A DNA stretch of 64,000 nucleotides from Jejuia algarum (GTDB lineage: Bacteria; Bacteroidota; Bacteroidia; Flavobacteriales; Flavobacteriaceae). The position numbers and the translations under genes were made by a program. Position 1 is the stretch's first letter; the number at the start of each line of letters is the position of its first letter. The notes under the pieces were generated by a model. That model was not told the origin of the DNA, did not search any database, and worked only from the letters and a program-made list of their open reading frames with translations. The stretch is taken from assembly GCA_947495775.1 (NCBI GenBank), contig CANMAQ010000004.1, forward strand, positions 124,001-188,000. The letters are read 5' to 3'. This document shows, piece after piece, positions 44,003 through 51,800 of the stretch.

Positions 44003-45763
44003 TTAGTATGACTTGTTTTCGGTAGTTTCAGTTAACTGTTTAAGATATAAATCTTTGTAATAGCCCTCTGTTTCGATAAGCGTACTATGTGTGCCTTTCT
44101 GTACAATTTGGCCTTTATCTAGAACAATAATCTTATCGGCGTTCTTTGCAGACGAAATACGATGGCTTACAATAATTGTTGTTTTACCTTTAGAGATCTT
44201 AAAAAGGTTTTTTAAGATTTTTTCTTCAGTTTCGGTATCAACAGCAGAGAGACAGTCATCAAACAGTAAAATCTTAGGAGACTTAATAAGTGCTCTAGCA
44301 ATAGAGACACGTTGTTTTTGTCCGCCAGAAAGAGTGATCCCACGTTCCCCTAAAACCGTATCGTAGCCTTTATTAAATTTAATGATGTTTTTATGAACTT
44401 GAGCATTTTTAGCGGCAGTAATAACCTCCTCGTCTGTAGCGTCTTCCTTTCCAAACTGTATATTCTGTTTTATAGAATCTGAAAATAAAAAAGCATCTTG
44501 AGGTACATAACCAATATTTTCTCTAAGGTCTATTAAATTATGTGTTCGTATGGTTTTGTTGTTTATTAGAATAGTGCCTTGTTTTGTGTCGTAAAGGCGT
44601 CCTATTAAATCTAATAATGTAGACTTACCAGAACCTGTTTTGCCTAAAATGGCAAGCGTTTCTCCTGTTTTTATGTCAAAAGAAACGTGTTTAAGTGCTT
44701 CAATATTAGTGTCGTCGTAAACAAAGGAAACGTCTTTAAATGTAATGTCCCCAGTGATGTCTGTGCGTTCTTCAACCTCGTTTTTAATTTCAGGTTCTAT
44801 TTTTAAAAACTCATTAATACGTTTCTGTGATGCTTCGGCTTGCTGTACTATAGAAGTTACCCAACCTACTGTAGCCACAGGCCATGTAAGCATGTTTACG
44901 TAAATAATGAATTCTGCTATCGTGCCTAAACTTTCAATCTCTCCATTTATATATTGCCTGCCACCAATATATATCACTAAGAGGTTACTGGCACCTATAA
45001 GTAGAATCATCATAGGAAAAAACAAGGCCTGTACTTTTACCAAGTGCAGTTGTTTCTCTTTACTTGTTGTAGATAGTGCATTAAAATTAGCCGATGTCTT
45101 GGGTTCTATACCATAGGCTTTAATTACAGAAATACCACTAAACGACTCTTGGGTATAGGTAGAGAGTTTGGAAAGGTATTCTTGAACGACAGTACTGCGT
45201 TTATGTATTTCTTTGCTTAGCTTGTAAATAATAATAGAAAGCACTGGAAGTGGAAGTATGGTATAAAGTGTTAAAATAGGCGCTTCCTTAAACATGTAAA
45301 TTAATGCAATAACAAATAAGGTAATGGTATTGATGCTATACATGATGGCGGGGCCAGCATACATACGTACACGTCCAACATCCTCACTAATTCTATTCAT
45401 TAAATCCCCAGTTCTATTTTGCTTGTAAAAGTTAAGCGATAGTTTTTGGTACTGTGCATAAATTTCATTTTTTAGATCGTACTCGATATAGCGAGATACG
45501 TTAATGATTGTTTGGCGCATTAAAAATGTAAAAATACCAGCAACTATGGCAGCACCAACAATATAAAGAATGGCTTCAAGAAGTTCAGATTTCATAGCTG
45601 TAGGAGAGAGTCCTGCTTTATTTTCAATGATTTCGAAAATACGTCTAATATATCTAGGGGTAAATAATAAAAAAATTCGGGCTATGATTGTGATTACAAT
45701 ACCAACCAACAAATGTGTTTTATATTTTAGAAAATATTTATTTAAATGTTTTAGTTCCTTCAC
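44003..45763 (-). CDS. ABC exporter, fused permease and ATPase (MsbA/BmrC-like half transporter)
   Basis: 586 residues from a GTG at 45763. This start is supported by an AAAGGA ribosome site just before it and by a -7 box further up that an earlier start would span. Six membrane helices occupy about residues 15-305; the ATPase has GKTGSGKSTLLDL, GYVPQDAFLFSDSI, TLSGGQKQRVSIARAL and KILLFDDCLSAVDTETE. The residue after the Walker B Asp is Asp where the catalytic Glu is usual, as in the degenerate site of heterodimeric exporters such as BmrC. It exports a lipid, drug or peptide from the inner membrane. No partner gene is adjacent. Confidence 0.9.
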   Translation of the reverse strand: MKELKHLNKYFLKYKTHLLVGIVITIIARIFLLFTPRYIRRIFEIIENKAGLSPTAMKSELLEAILYIVGAAIVAGIFTFLMRQTIINVSRYIEYDLKNEIYAQYQKLSLNFYKQNRTGDLMNRISEDVGRVRMYAGPAIMYSINTITLFVIALIYMFKEAPILTLYTILPLPVLSIIIYKLSKEIHKRSTVVQEYLSKLSTYTQESFSGISVIKAYGIEPKTSANFNALSTTSKEKQLHLVKVQALFFPMMILLIGASNLLVIYIGGRQYINGEIESLGTIAEFIIYVNMLTWPVATVGWVTSIVQQAEASQKRINEFLKIEPEIKNEVEERTDITGDITFKDVSFVYDDTNIEALKHVSFDIKTGETLAILGKTGSGKSTLLDLIGRLYDTKQGTILINNKTIRTHNLIDLRENIGYVPQDAFLFSDSIKQNIQFGKEDATDEEVITAAKNAQVHKNIIKFNKGYDTVLGERGITLSGGQKQRVSIARALIKSPKILLFDDCLSAVDTETEEKILKNLFKISKGKTTIIVSHRISSAKNADKIIVLDKGQIVQKGTHSTLIETEGYYKDLYLKQLTETTENKSY

Positions 45764-45785
45764 GTAGTCCTTTAAAAATGTGATG

Positions 45786-45793
45786 CAAATATA
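45786..45793 (-). promoter_or_regulatory. -7 promoter element of the ABC exporter gene
   Basis: On the - strand this reads TATATTTG followed by C, an exact TAnnTTTG match, 23 bases before the GTG at 45763. It implies a leader of about 17 bases and argues against any longer N-terminus. No well-spaced TTG is seen. Confidence 0.55.
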
Positions 45794-45906
45794 AAGTAAT
45801 AAAATAGAATTTAAGAGAAGCACAGGAGCAGTAGCTGTTAAATAATGCCTAAATAAAATTAACAGAAACAAAATCTTAATAAGAGATCTTTTTTATTAAA
45901 ATAGTT

Positions 45907-45914
45907 TATTTTTG
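45907..45914 (+). promoter_or_regulatory. -7 promoter element before nusB
   Basis: TATTTTTG followed by CC is an exact TAnnTTTG match. Transcription would start near 45921 and leave a leader of about 50 bases before nusB. No clear TTG is spaced for a -33 element. Confidence 0.5.
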
Positions 45915-45972
45915 CCGTCACAAAATAGAGAAAAAACATAACCCAACGTTTTAACTTAAGTTCTTTACCATG

Positions 45973-46917
45973 ATGCTAAATAGAAGACATATTCGTGTAA
46001 AAGTAATGCAAACTATATACGCTTTTAAAGGAAGTGCAAGCGATGATTTGAGTAAAGATCAGAAATTCTTGTTGTTTAGTATCGATAATATGTACAATTT
46101 GTACCTATTGATAGTCGCGCTGCTTTTAGCCGTACGAGAACGTGCAGCTGAAGACCTTCAAAAAAAGCAAAACAAGCATTTAGCAACTTCTGAAGATAAA
46201 AATCCTAACAGAAAGTTTGTCAATAATCAAGTATTTCAAATGTTGAAAGACAATGAAGAACTTCGCGATAAACTTAAATCTAATCCTGCTATAAACTGGG
46301 AATTAGACAGTGAATATGTCGACATTATTTTTAAGGCCATTATAAAAAGTGATCTGTACCAAGAGTACATGCAAACACGAACATCGGACTTTAAAGAAGA
46401 TAAAGACTTTTTTGTAGATATGTTTAAAGATATTGTGGCGCCTAATGAAAAATTGTGCGATTATATTGAGGACAAAAACTTAACTTGGGTAGATGATATG
46501 CCTACCGTAAATACAACACTTTTAAAGTTGTTTAGAAAGTTAAAGCCGAAGTCTAGCGAAGCGCATTTTGTTCCAAAATTATATAAAGATATTGAAGACA
46601 AACAGTATGCTATAAATTTGTTTCGCAAAACAATTTTAAATGTGGGAAGCATTAATACCGAAATTGCACAAAAGACAAAAAACTGGGATGCAGAACGTAT
46701 AGCGAGCTTAGATTATGTCTTATTGCAAATGGGTGTATGTGAATTGCAACATTTTCCATCAATACCTGTTAAGGTGACTATAAATGAGTTCTTAGAAATT
46801 GCTAAAGAGTACTCTACACCTAAAAGTAGTATATTTATTAACGGAATACTTGATAAATTGGTGAGAGAGTATAAAGAAGAGAATAAACTCAACAAAGTAG
46901 GAAGAGGATTGATGTAA
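45973..46917 (+). CDS. nusB: transcription antitermination factor NusB, long form
   Basis: 314 residues; two adjacent ATG codons (45970 and 45973) are possible starts and the second gives the usual MLNRRHIRVKVMQTIYAF. The NusB fold is split: the N-terminal helix is at residues 1-40 and the core returns near residue 205 with INLFRKTILNVGSINTEIAQ, RIASLDYVLLQMGVCELQHF and VKVTINEFLEIAKEYSTPKS. The intervening 160 residues are charged and helical, making it twice the E. coli length, as usual in Bacteroidota. It binds boxA RNA with NusE for rRNA transcription. Confidence 0.92.
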   Translation: MLNRRHIRVKVMQTIYAFKGSASDDLSKDQKFLLFSIDNMYNLYLLIVALLLAVRERAAEDLQKKQNKHLATSEDKNPNRKFVNNQVFQMLKDNEELRDKLKSNPAINWELDSEYVDIIFKAIIKSDLYQEYMQTRTSDFKEDKDFFVDMFKDIVAPNEKLCDYIEDKNLTWVDDMPTVNTTLLKLFRKLKPKSSEAHFVPKLYKDIEDKQYAINLFRKTILNVGSINTEIAQKTKNWDAERIASLDYVLLQMGVCELQHFPSIPVKVTINEFLEIAKEYSTPKSSIFINGILDKLVREYKEENKLNKVGRGLM

Positions 46918-47086
46918 TGTGTTTTTAAACAGTGTCTTGTAATTTAGTCCTAAGAAATTTTACAACCTGTTTTACAATTTTACGCCCCCTTAATCGTGAT
47001 ATCTGTCTCTTAACAAAGGCATAAAAGTTTTTAAACACTAAAAATATTGTTATTTTTACAAACCTATTTTATATAACACGGAAAAT

Positions 47087-47566
47087 ATGAAAAAACTAAT
47101 TTTAGGCGTGACTGCCTTATGTATGATCGCTTTTACAAGCTGTAAAGAAGATGCAACCAAGAAAATAAATGAAGGCAATGTGGAAGCCGCAGCGGCTAGA
47201 GATGCTGTAGCCTCTAAATTTCCTATATTACAATTTGATAAAAAAGAACACGATTTTGGTGAGATTGAAGCCAAAACACCAGTTGAAACTGTGTTTACAT
47301 ACAAAAACACAGGAGAAGCACCTTTGGTTATTACTAACATAAAAAGTACTTGTGGATGTACAGTGCCTAAAGATTGGAGTAGAGAACCTTTAGCACCAGG
47401 TGCAGAAGGAAAGTTTACAGTAAAGTATAACGGTAGCGGAAAAAACAACGTTTCTAAAACCATTACTGTAACAGCTAACACAGAAAAAGGAACAGAAACG
47501 GTTAAGATTAAGGCCTTTGTAAAGCCAGATCCTAACGCACCAAAACCAGCAACAGCTAAAAGCTAA
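47087..47566 (+). CDS. DUF1573 lipoprotein
   Basis: 159 residues. The lipoprotein signal ends at Cys19 (MIAFTSCKED). The DUF1573 domain (about 45-150) has FDKKEHDFGEIEAKTPVET, FTYKNTGEAPLVITNIKSTC and GCTVPKDWSREPLAPG; the STCGCTVP motif is the family mark. The fold is an immunoglobulin/ASPM-like beta sandwich. The function is unknown; it is one of several copies usually found in this phylum. Ten bases separate it from yajC, which suggests an exported or envelope task. Confidence 0.88.
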   Translation: MKKLILGVTALCMIAFTSCKEDATKKINEGNVEAAAARDAVASKFPILQFDKKEHDFGEIEAKTPVETVFTYKNTGEAPLVITNIKSTCGCTVPKDWSREPLAPGAEGKFTVKYNGSGKNNVSKTITVTANTEKGTETVKIKAFVKPDPNAPKPATAKS

Positions 47567-47576
47567 ATTATACCAG

Positions 47577-47873
47577 ATGGGAGAAATGGGAAGTTTATTG
47601 CCGTTTGTATTGATGTTTGTAGTCGTATACTTTTTTATGATTGCACCACAAATGAAACGTGCAAAGAAAGAAAAAAAGTTTGCTGCAGAACTGAAGAAAG
47701 GGGATAGAATTGTAACCAAAAGTGGTTTACATGGGAAAGTTGTAGAATTAAATGATAAAGATAATTCTTGTGTTATTGAAACTTTAGCAGGAAAATTAAA
47801 GTTTGATCGCACAGCCATTTCAATGGAGATGAGTTCTAAACTAAATACACCTGCAGTAGCAGCTAAAAAATAG
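47577..47873 (+). CDS. yajC: preprotein translocase subunit YajC
   Basis: 98 residues. One membrane helix (about 5-22) is followed by APQMKRAKKEKKFAAELKKG, the cytoplasmic motif of YajC, then DRIVTKSGLHGKVVELNDKD. YajC associates with SecDF at the Sec translocon. It is full length. A clear terminator follows. Confidence 0.93.
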   Translation: MGEMGSLLPFVLMFVVVYFFMIAPQMKRAKKEKKFAAELKKGDRIVTKSGLHGKVVELNDKDNSCVIETLAGKLKFDRTAISMEMSSKLNTPAVAAKK

Positions 47874-47900
47874 ACATACACCAAAAGACGTATGTTTTAA

Positions 47901-47930
47901 GAAGGCTTTCCTATTAGGAAAGCCTTTTTG
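47901..47930 (+). terminator. terminator after yajC
   Basis: AGGCTTTCC (47903-47911) pairs with GGAAAGCCT (47917-47925) around a five-base loop, followed by five T. Confidence 0.88.
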
Positions 47931-48229
47931 TTTACAGTCCTAAATAGAGGCTAGAATTTAGTAAAATACATTAAAAGTTACTATAGTAATATTAAGTTTT
48001 AAAGCTATAGGTTGGTTTATCGTATTCTATGTTTTCAAATAAGAGCTTGCCATGGTCATAAAAGAAGACGGTATACAATTTGATACAAATTGAAATGTAG
48101 ACGCTACACAAAGCACTGTTGTTAATTTTTAGGGATAAAGTAGCTTTAAAAAAAGTAAATAACGCTCTAAAACAAAGACTACGATGCGATTGAAAATAAA
48201 AAACCTTTAAAAAAAATAATAAAATAGGT

Positions 48230-48258
48230 TTGTAAAATAAAAAAGCTTTGTATATTTG
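48230..48258 (+). promoter_or_regulatory. consensus rpmH promoter
   Basis: TTG at 48230-48232, an 18-base spacer and TATATTTG at 48251-48258 match the Bacteroidota promoter consensus exactly. The leader to the rpmH ATG would be about 63 bases. Confidence 0.75.
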
Positions 48259-48327
48259 CCCCCAGTTTTGACAGAGGTCAAAAAAATATTTCAGAAACAT
48301 ACAATTCAGATTTAAAAACATAAGACA

Positions 48328-48489
48328 ATGCCAAAAAGAACGTTTCAGCCATCAAAAAGAAAGAGAAGAAACAAACATGGTTTCAGAGAAAGAATGGCTT
48401 CTGCCAATGGTAGAAAAGTACTTGCTAGAAGAAGAGCAAAAGGAAGAAAGAAATTGTCTGTATCATCTGAAACAAGACATAAAAAATAA
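48328..48489 (+). CDS. rpmH: 50S ribosomal protein L34
   Basis: 53 residues from an ATG to TAA at 48487-48489. MPKRTFQPSKRKRRNKHGFR and ERMASANGRKVLARRRAKGR are unmistakable for L34; the product is highly basic. It is part of the large ribosomal subunit. In this genome it sits before carB and not in the usual dnaA-rpmH-rnpA neighbourhood; rnpA is not present here. A terminator follows directly. Confidence 0.97.
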   Translation: MPKRTFQPSKRKRRNKHGFRERMASANGRKVLARRRAKGRKKLSVSSETRHKK

Positions 48490-48496
48490 TGATTAA

Positions 48497-48557
48497 CAAT
48501 TGTTGATATTTTAAAGGTGTTGCTTAAGTGTAACGCCTTTTTTTATGTCAACAATTG
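48497..48557. repeat. outer inverted repeat enclosing the rpmH terminator
   Basis: CAATTGTTGA (48497-48506) and TCAACAATTG (48548-48557) are perfect 10-base inverted copies on each side of the terminator hairpin, so the whole region could fold into one long nested stem. Confidence 0.6.
48515..48544 (+). terminator. terminator after rpmH
   Basis: AGGTGTT (48515-48521) pairs with AACGCCT (48532-48538), one G-U pair, ten-base loop, followed by seven T. Confidence 0.75.
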
Positions 48558-48559
48558 AT

Positions 48560-48567
48560 TAATTTTG
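48560..48567 (+). promoter_or_regulatory. -7 promoter element before carB
   Basis: TAATTTTG followed by C is an exact TAnnTTTG match. Transcription from about 48575 would leave a leader of about 28 bases before the ATG at 48603, which also supports that start. Confidence 0.5.
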
Positions 48568-48602
48568 CAACTGATTTATATACAACAGAATACTTTAAGA
48601 AA

Positions 48603-51455
48603 ATGCCAAAAAATCCTAAATTAAAATCTATCCTAATTATTGGTTCAGGACCTATTATTATTGGGCAAGCATGTGAGTTTGATTATTCAGGGTCGCAAGC
48701 GTTAAGATCGTTAAGAGAAGACGGAATAGAAACCATTTTAATTAATTCTAATCCAGCAACCATCATGACCGACCCTTCAATGGCCGACCATGTGTACTTG
48801 TTGCCATTAACGACTAAATCTATTATTAAGATTTTAAAAGATCATCCACAAATAGATGCTGTACTACCAACAATGGGAGGACAGACCGCACTTAATTTGT
48901 GTATTGAGGCTGACGAGAAAGGGATTTGGAAAGATTTTGATGTAGAGATTATAGGTGTTGATATAGACGCTATAAACATTACTGAAGATAGAGAACAGTT
49001 TAGAGAATTGATGGGTAAAATTGGTGTTGGGATGGCGCCTCAAGCTACAGCAACATCATTCTTGAAAGGAAAAGAAATCGCTCAAGAGTTTGGTTTTCCA
49101 TTATGTATCCGGTCGTCTTTTACACTTGGCGGTGCAGGAGCAGCAATTGTATACGATGAAGCCGATTTTGATAAATTATTACGTCGTGGGTTAGAGATAT
49201 CTCCTATTCATGAGGTTATGATAGATAAAGCACTTTTGGGTTGGAAAGAATACGAATTAGAGTTGCTTAGAGATTCTAATGATAACGTTGTTATCATTTG
49301 TTCTATAGAAAATATGGACCCTATGGGGATTCATACAGGAGATTCTATTACAGTAGCCCCTGCAATGACTTTAAGTGATAAAACGTACCAGAAAATGCGT
49401 GATATGGCCATCCATATGATGCGTAGTATTGGTGATTTTGCAGGTGGATGTAACGTACAATTTGCGGTAAGCCCAGACGAAAATGAAGAGATTATCGCTA
49501 TTGAAATTAATCCACGTGTATCGCGATCTTCGGCATTAGCAAGTAAAGCAACAGGATACCCTATTGCTAAAATTGCAGCCAAGTTAGCTATGGGTTACCA
49601 TTTGGATGAACTCAATAACCAAATTACAAAATCTACGTCTGCTTTATTCGAGCCTACCTTAGATTATGTGATTGTAAAAATACCACGTTGGAATTTTGAT
49701 AAATTTGAAGGGTCTGATAGAACTTTAGGACTTCAAATGAAAGCTGTAGGAGAGGTTATGGGGATTGGACGTTCGTTCCAAGAAGCATTACACAAAGCAA
49801 CGCAATCTTTAGAGATTAAGCGTAACGGTTTAGGAGCCGATGGCAAAGAAAACACCAATTATGAACAAATTTTAGAGAAATTAAAATTTGCATCTTGGGA
49901 CCGTGTCTTTATCATTTACGATGCGATTAAAATGGGAATCCCTCTTAGTAGAATTTTTGAAATTACTAAGATCGATATGTGGTTCTTAAGACAATACGAA
50001 GAATTATATTTCTTAGAAAAAGAAATCTCAACCTTTACTATAGATACTATAGATAAAGAGTTATTGTTAGAAGCGAAGCAAAAAGGCTATGGCGATAGAC
50101 AAATAGCACACATGTTGGGCTGTTTAGAAAGCGCAGTTTATAACAAACGTGAAACCTTAGGTATAAATCGTGTTTATAAATTGGTAGACACTTGTGCTGC
50201 CGAATTTGAAGCAAAAACACCATATTATTACTCTACTTTTGAAAGTGATATGGAAACCGCAGATGGAACGCGTTATGCCGATAATGAAAGTGTTGTATCC
50301 GACAAAAAGAAAATTATTGTATTAGGATCTGGACCGAATAGAATAGGCCAAGGTATTGAGTTTGATTACTGTTGTGTACACGGGGTTTTGGCATCTGCCG
50401 AATGTGGTTATGAAACGATTATGATTAACTGTAATCCCGAAACGGTATCAACAGATTTCGATACAGCCGATAAATTGTATTTTGAGCCTGTATTTTGGGA
50501 GCATATTTACGACATTATCAAACATGAGAAACCAGAAGGTGTTATTGTACAATTAGGAGGGCAAACAGCGCTTAAATTGGCTGAAAAATTAGACCGCTAC
50601 GGTATAAAAATTATAGGTACAAGTTATGATGCTTTAGATTTAGCCGAAGATAGAGGGCGTTTTTCAAATCTTTTAAAAGAGAATAACATCCCTTACCCTC
50701 AGTTTGATATTGCAACGACGGCAGACGAAGCTTCTGCTATAGCTGATGTGTTAGATTTTCCAATACTAGTACGTCCATCTTATGTTTTAGGAGGACAGGG
50801 TATGAAAATTGTAATCAACAAAGAAGAGTTAGAGAAGCACGTTGTTGATTTATTAAGCCAGATGCCAGGCAATCAATTACTACTAGACCATTACTTAGAA
50901 GGCGCTATAGAAGCAGAAGCCGATGCGATCTGTGATGGAGAAGATGTGTACATTATAGGTATTATGGAGCATATAGAACCTTGTGGTATCCATTCTGGTG
51001 ATAGCAACTCTACCTTACCGCCATTTAACCTCGGAGAGTTTGTTATGCAGCAAATTAAAGAGCATACCAAGAAAATTGCCTTGGCTCTAAACACGGTAGG
51101 TTTAATAAACATACAGTTTGCTATTAAAGATGATATTGTTTATATCATAGAAGCCAATCCAAGAGCCTCTAGAACAGTGCCTTTTATTGCTAAAGCTTAT
51201 GGAGAACCTTATGTAAACTACGCGACGAAACTAATGCTAGGAGAGAAGAAGGTAAAAGATTTTAATTTTAATCCTAAACTGGAAGGCTATGCTATTAAGC
51301 AACCTGTGTTCTCATTCAATAAATTCCCTAATGTAGATAAAACACTAGGGCCAGAAATGAAGAGTACAGGAGAAAGTATCTTATTTATAGATAGTCTTAA
51401 AGATGATCAATTTTACGATCTGTACTCAAGACGTAAGATGTATTTGAGTAAATAA
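48603..51455 (+). CDS. carB: carbamoyl-phosphate synthase large subunit, lacking the allosteric domain
   Basis: 950 residues from the ATG at 48603 (MPKNPKLKSILIIGSGP). Two ATP-grasp halves are present: the carboxyphosphate half with GSGPIIIGQACEFDYSGSQA and RSSFTLGGAGAAIVYDE near residue 177, and the carbamoyl phosphate half with GSGPNRIGQGIEFDYCCVHG near 576 and RPSYVLGGQGMKIVINK near 725. It makes carbamoyl phosphate for pyrimidine and arginine synthesis with CarA. It ends about 22 residues after GPEMKSTGES, so the MGS allosteric domain (the last 130 residues of the E. coli protein) is missing. A terminator follows. This enzyme also supplies the carbamoyltransferase at 59356. Confidence 0.95.
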   Translation: MPKNPKLKSILIIGSGPIIIGQACEFDYSGSQALRSLREDGIETILINSNPATIMTDPSMADHVYLLPLTTKSIIKILKDHPQIDAVLPTMGGQTALNLCIEADEKGIWKDFDVEIIGVDIDAINITEDREQFRELMGKIGVGMAPQATATSFLKGKEIAQEFGFPLCIRSSFTLGGAGAAIVYDEADFDKLLRRGLEISPIHEVMIDKALLGWKEYELELLRDSNDNVVIICSIENMDPMGIHTGDSITVAPAMTLSDKTYQKMRDMAIHMMRSIGDFAGGCNVQFAVSPDENEEIIAIEINPRVSRSSALASKATGYPIAKIAAKLAMGYHLDELNNQITKSTSALFEPTLDYVIVKIPRWNFDKFEGSDRTLGLQMKAVGEVMGIGRSFQEALHKATQSLEIKRNGLGADGKENTNYEQILEKLKFASWDRVFIIYDAIKMGIPLSRIFEITKIDMWFLRQYEELYFLEKEISTFTIDTIDKELLLEAKQKGYGDRQIAHMLGCLESAVYNKRETLGINRVYKLVDTCAAEFEAKTPYYYSTFESDMETADGTRYADNESVVSDKKKIIVLGSGPNRIGQGIEFDYCCVHGVLASAECGYETIMINCNPETVSTDFDTADKLYFEPVFWEHIYDIIKHEKPEGVIVQLGGQTALKLAEKLDRYGIKIIGTSYDALDLAEDRGRFSNLLKENNIPYPQFDIATTADEASAIADVLDFPILVRPSYVLGGQGMKIVINKEELEKHVVDLLSQMPGNQLLLDHYLEGAIEAEADAICDGEDVYIIGIMEHIEPCGIHSGDSNSTLPPFNLGEFVMQQIKEHTKKIALALNTVGLINIQFAIKDDIVYIIEANPRASRTVPFIAKAYGEPYVNYATKLMLGEKKVKDFNFNPKLEGYAIKQPVFSFNKFPNVDKTLGPEMKSTGESILFIDSLKDDQFYDLYSRRKMYLSK

Positions 51456-51800
51456 AGCGCTTAAACACGCATGATTTATATGAAAACCGATAGTAGTGTC
51501 TACTGTCGGTTTTTTTTTGAAATTTAATTCTAAGATAAGTTAACAAGGCGTTGAAGCACAAGACGTTTTTCACTTTAGGATTACAATAAGTTTCTCGCTT
51601 TTTAAAAGTGATCTTTAAAGAGAGGACACTATATAGTACTATAACTAAGAAGCACTTAGTGTTTTGTAAGATGATATTTTCACGTGTATAAGAAAGTAAA
51701 TCATATTTAGTTTAGGTGTAGTATAATATTAAAAAATTGTAATCATACTTATCTTTAAGTATCTAAAAATTATTATTTTAGGCCTCTCAAAAAAATCGAT
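51456..51800. other. 345-base gap between carB and the protease gene
   Basis: It holds the carB terminator near its start; the remaining 280 bases are AT-rich with no gene I can support. A TATTTTAG box (51774-51781) just before the protease ATG at 51801 has no suitably spaced TTG. Confidence 0.5.
51483..51519 (+). terminator. terminator after carB
   Basis: AACCGATAGTAG (51485-51496) pairs with CTACTGTCGGTT (51500-51511), a 12-bp stem with one G-U pair and a three-base loop, followed by eight T. Confidence 0.9.

Larger units (their letters stand above)
47874..48327. other. 454-base gap between yajC and rpmH
   Basis: It holds the yajC terminator (47901-47930) and the rpmH promoter (48230-48258). 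Between them about 300 AT-rich bases show no coding frame that I can support; a 109-codon - strand frame there overlaps the promoter and has a low-complexity Phe/Leu-rich product, so I treat it as chance. Confidence 0.6.

Noticed and set aside
45764..45871. Longer N-terminus for the ABC exporter
   Set aside because: It would span the exact -7 box at 45786-45793, and the GTG at 45763 has a good ribosome site.
47390..47884. 164-codon - strand frame across the DUF1573 and yajC genes
   Set aside because: It lies antisense to two well-recognised genes and has no domain pattern of its own.
47992..48321. 109-codon open frame on the - strand between yajC and rpmH
   Set aside because: It overlaps the exact rpmH promoter, its product is Phe/Leu/Tyr-rich low-complexity, and no family pattern is seen.
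48555..48602. Upstream TTG start for carB
   Set aside because: It would place the start before the -7 box and add residues not present in the family; the ATG at 48603 fits.
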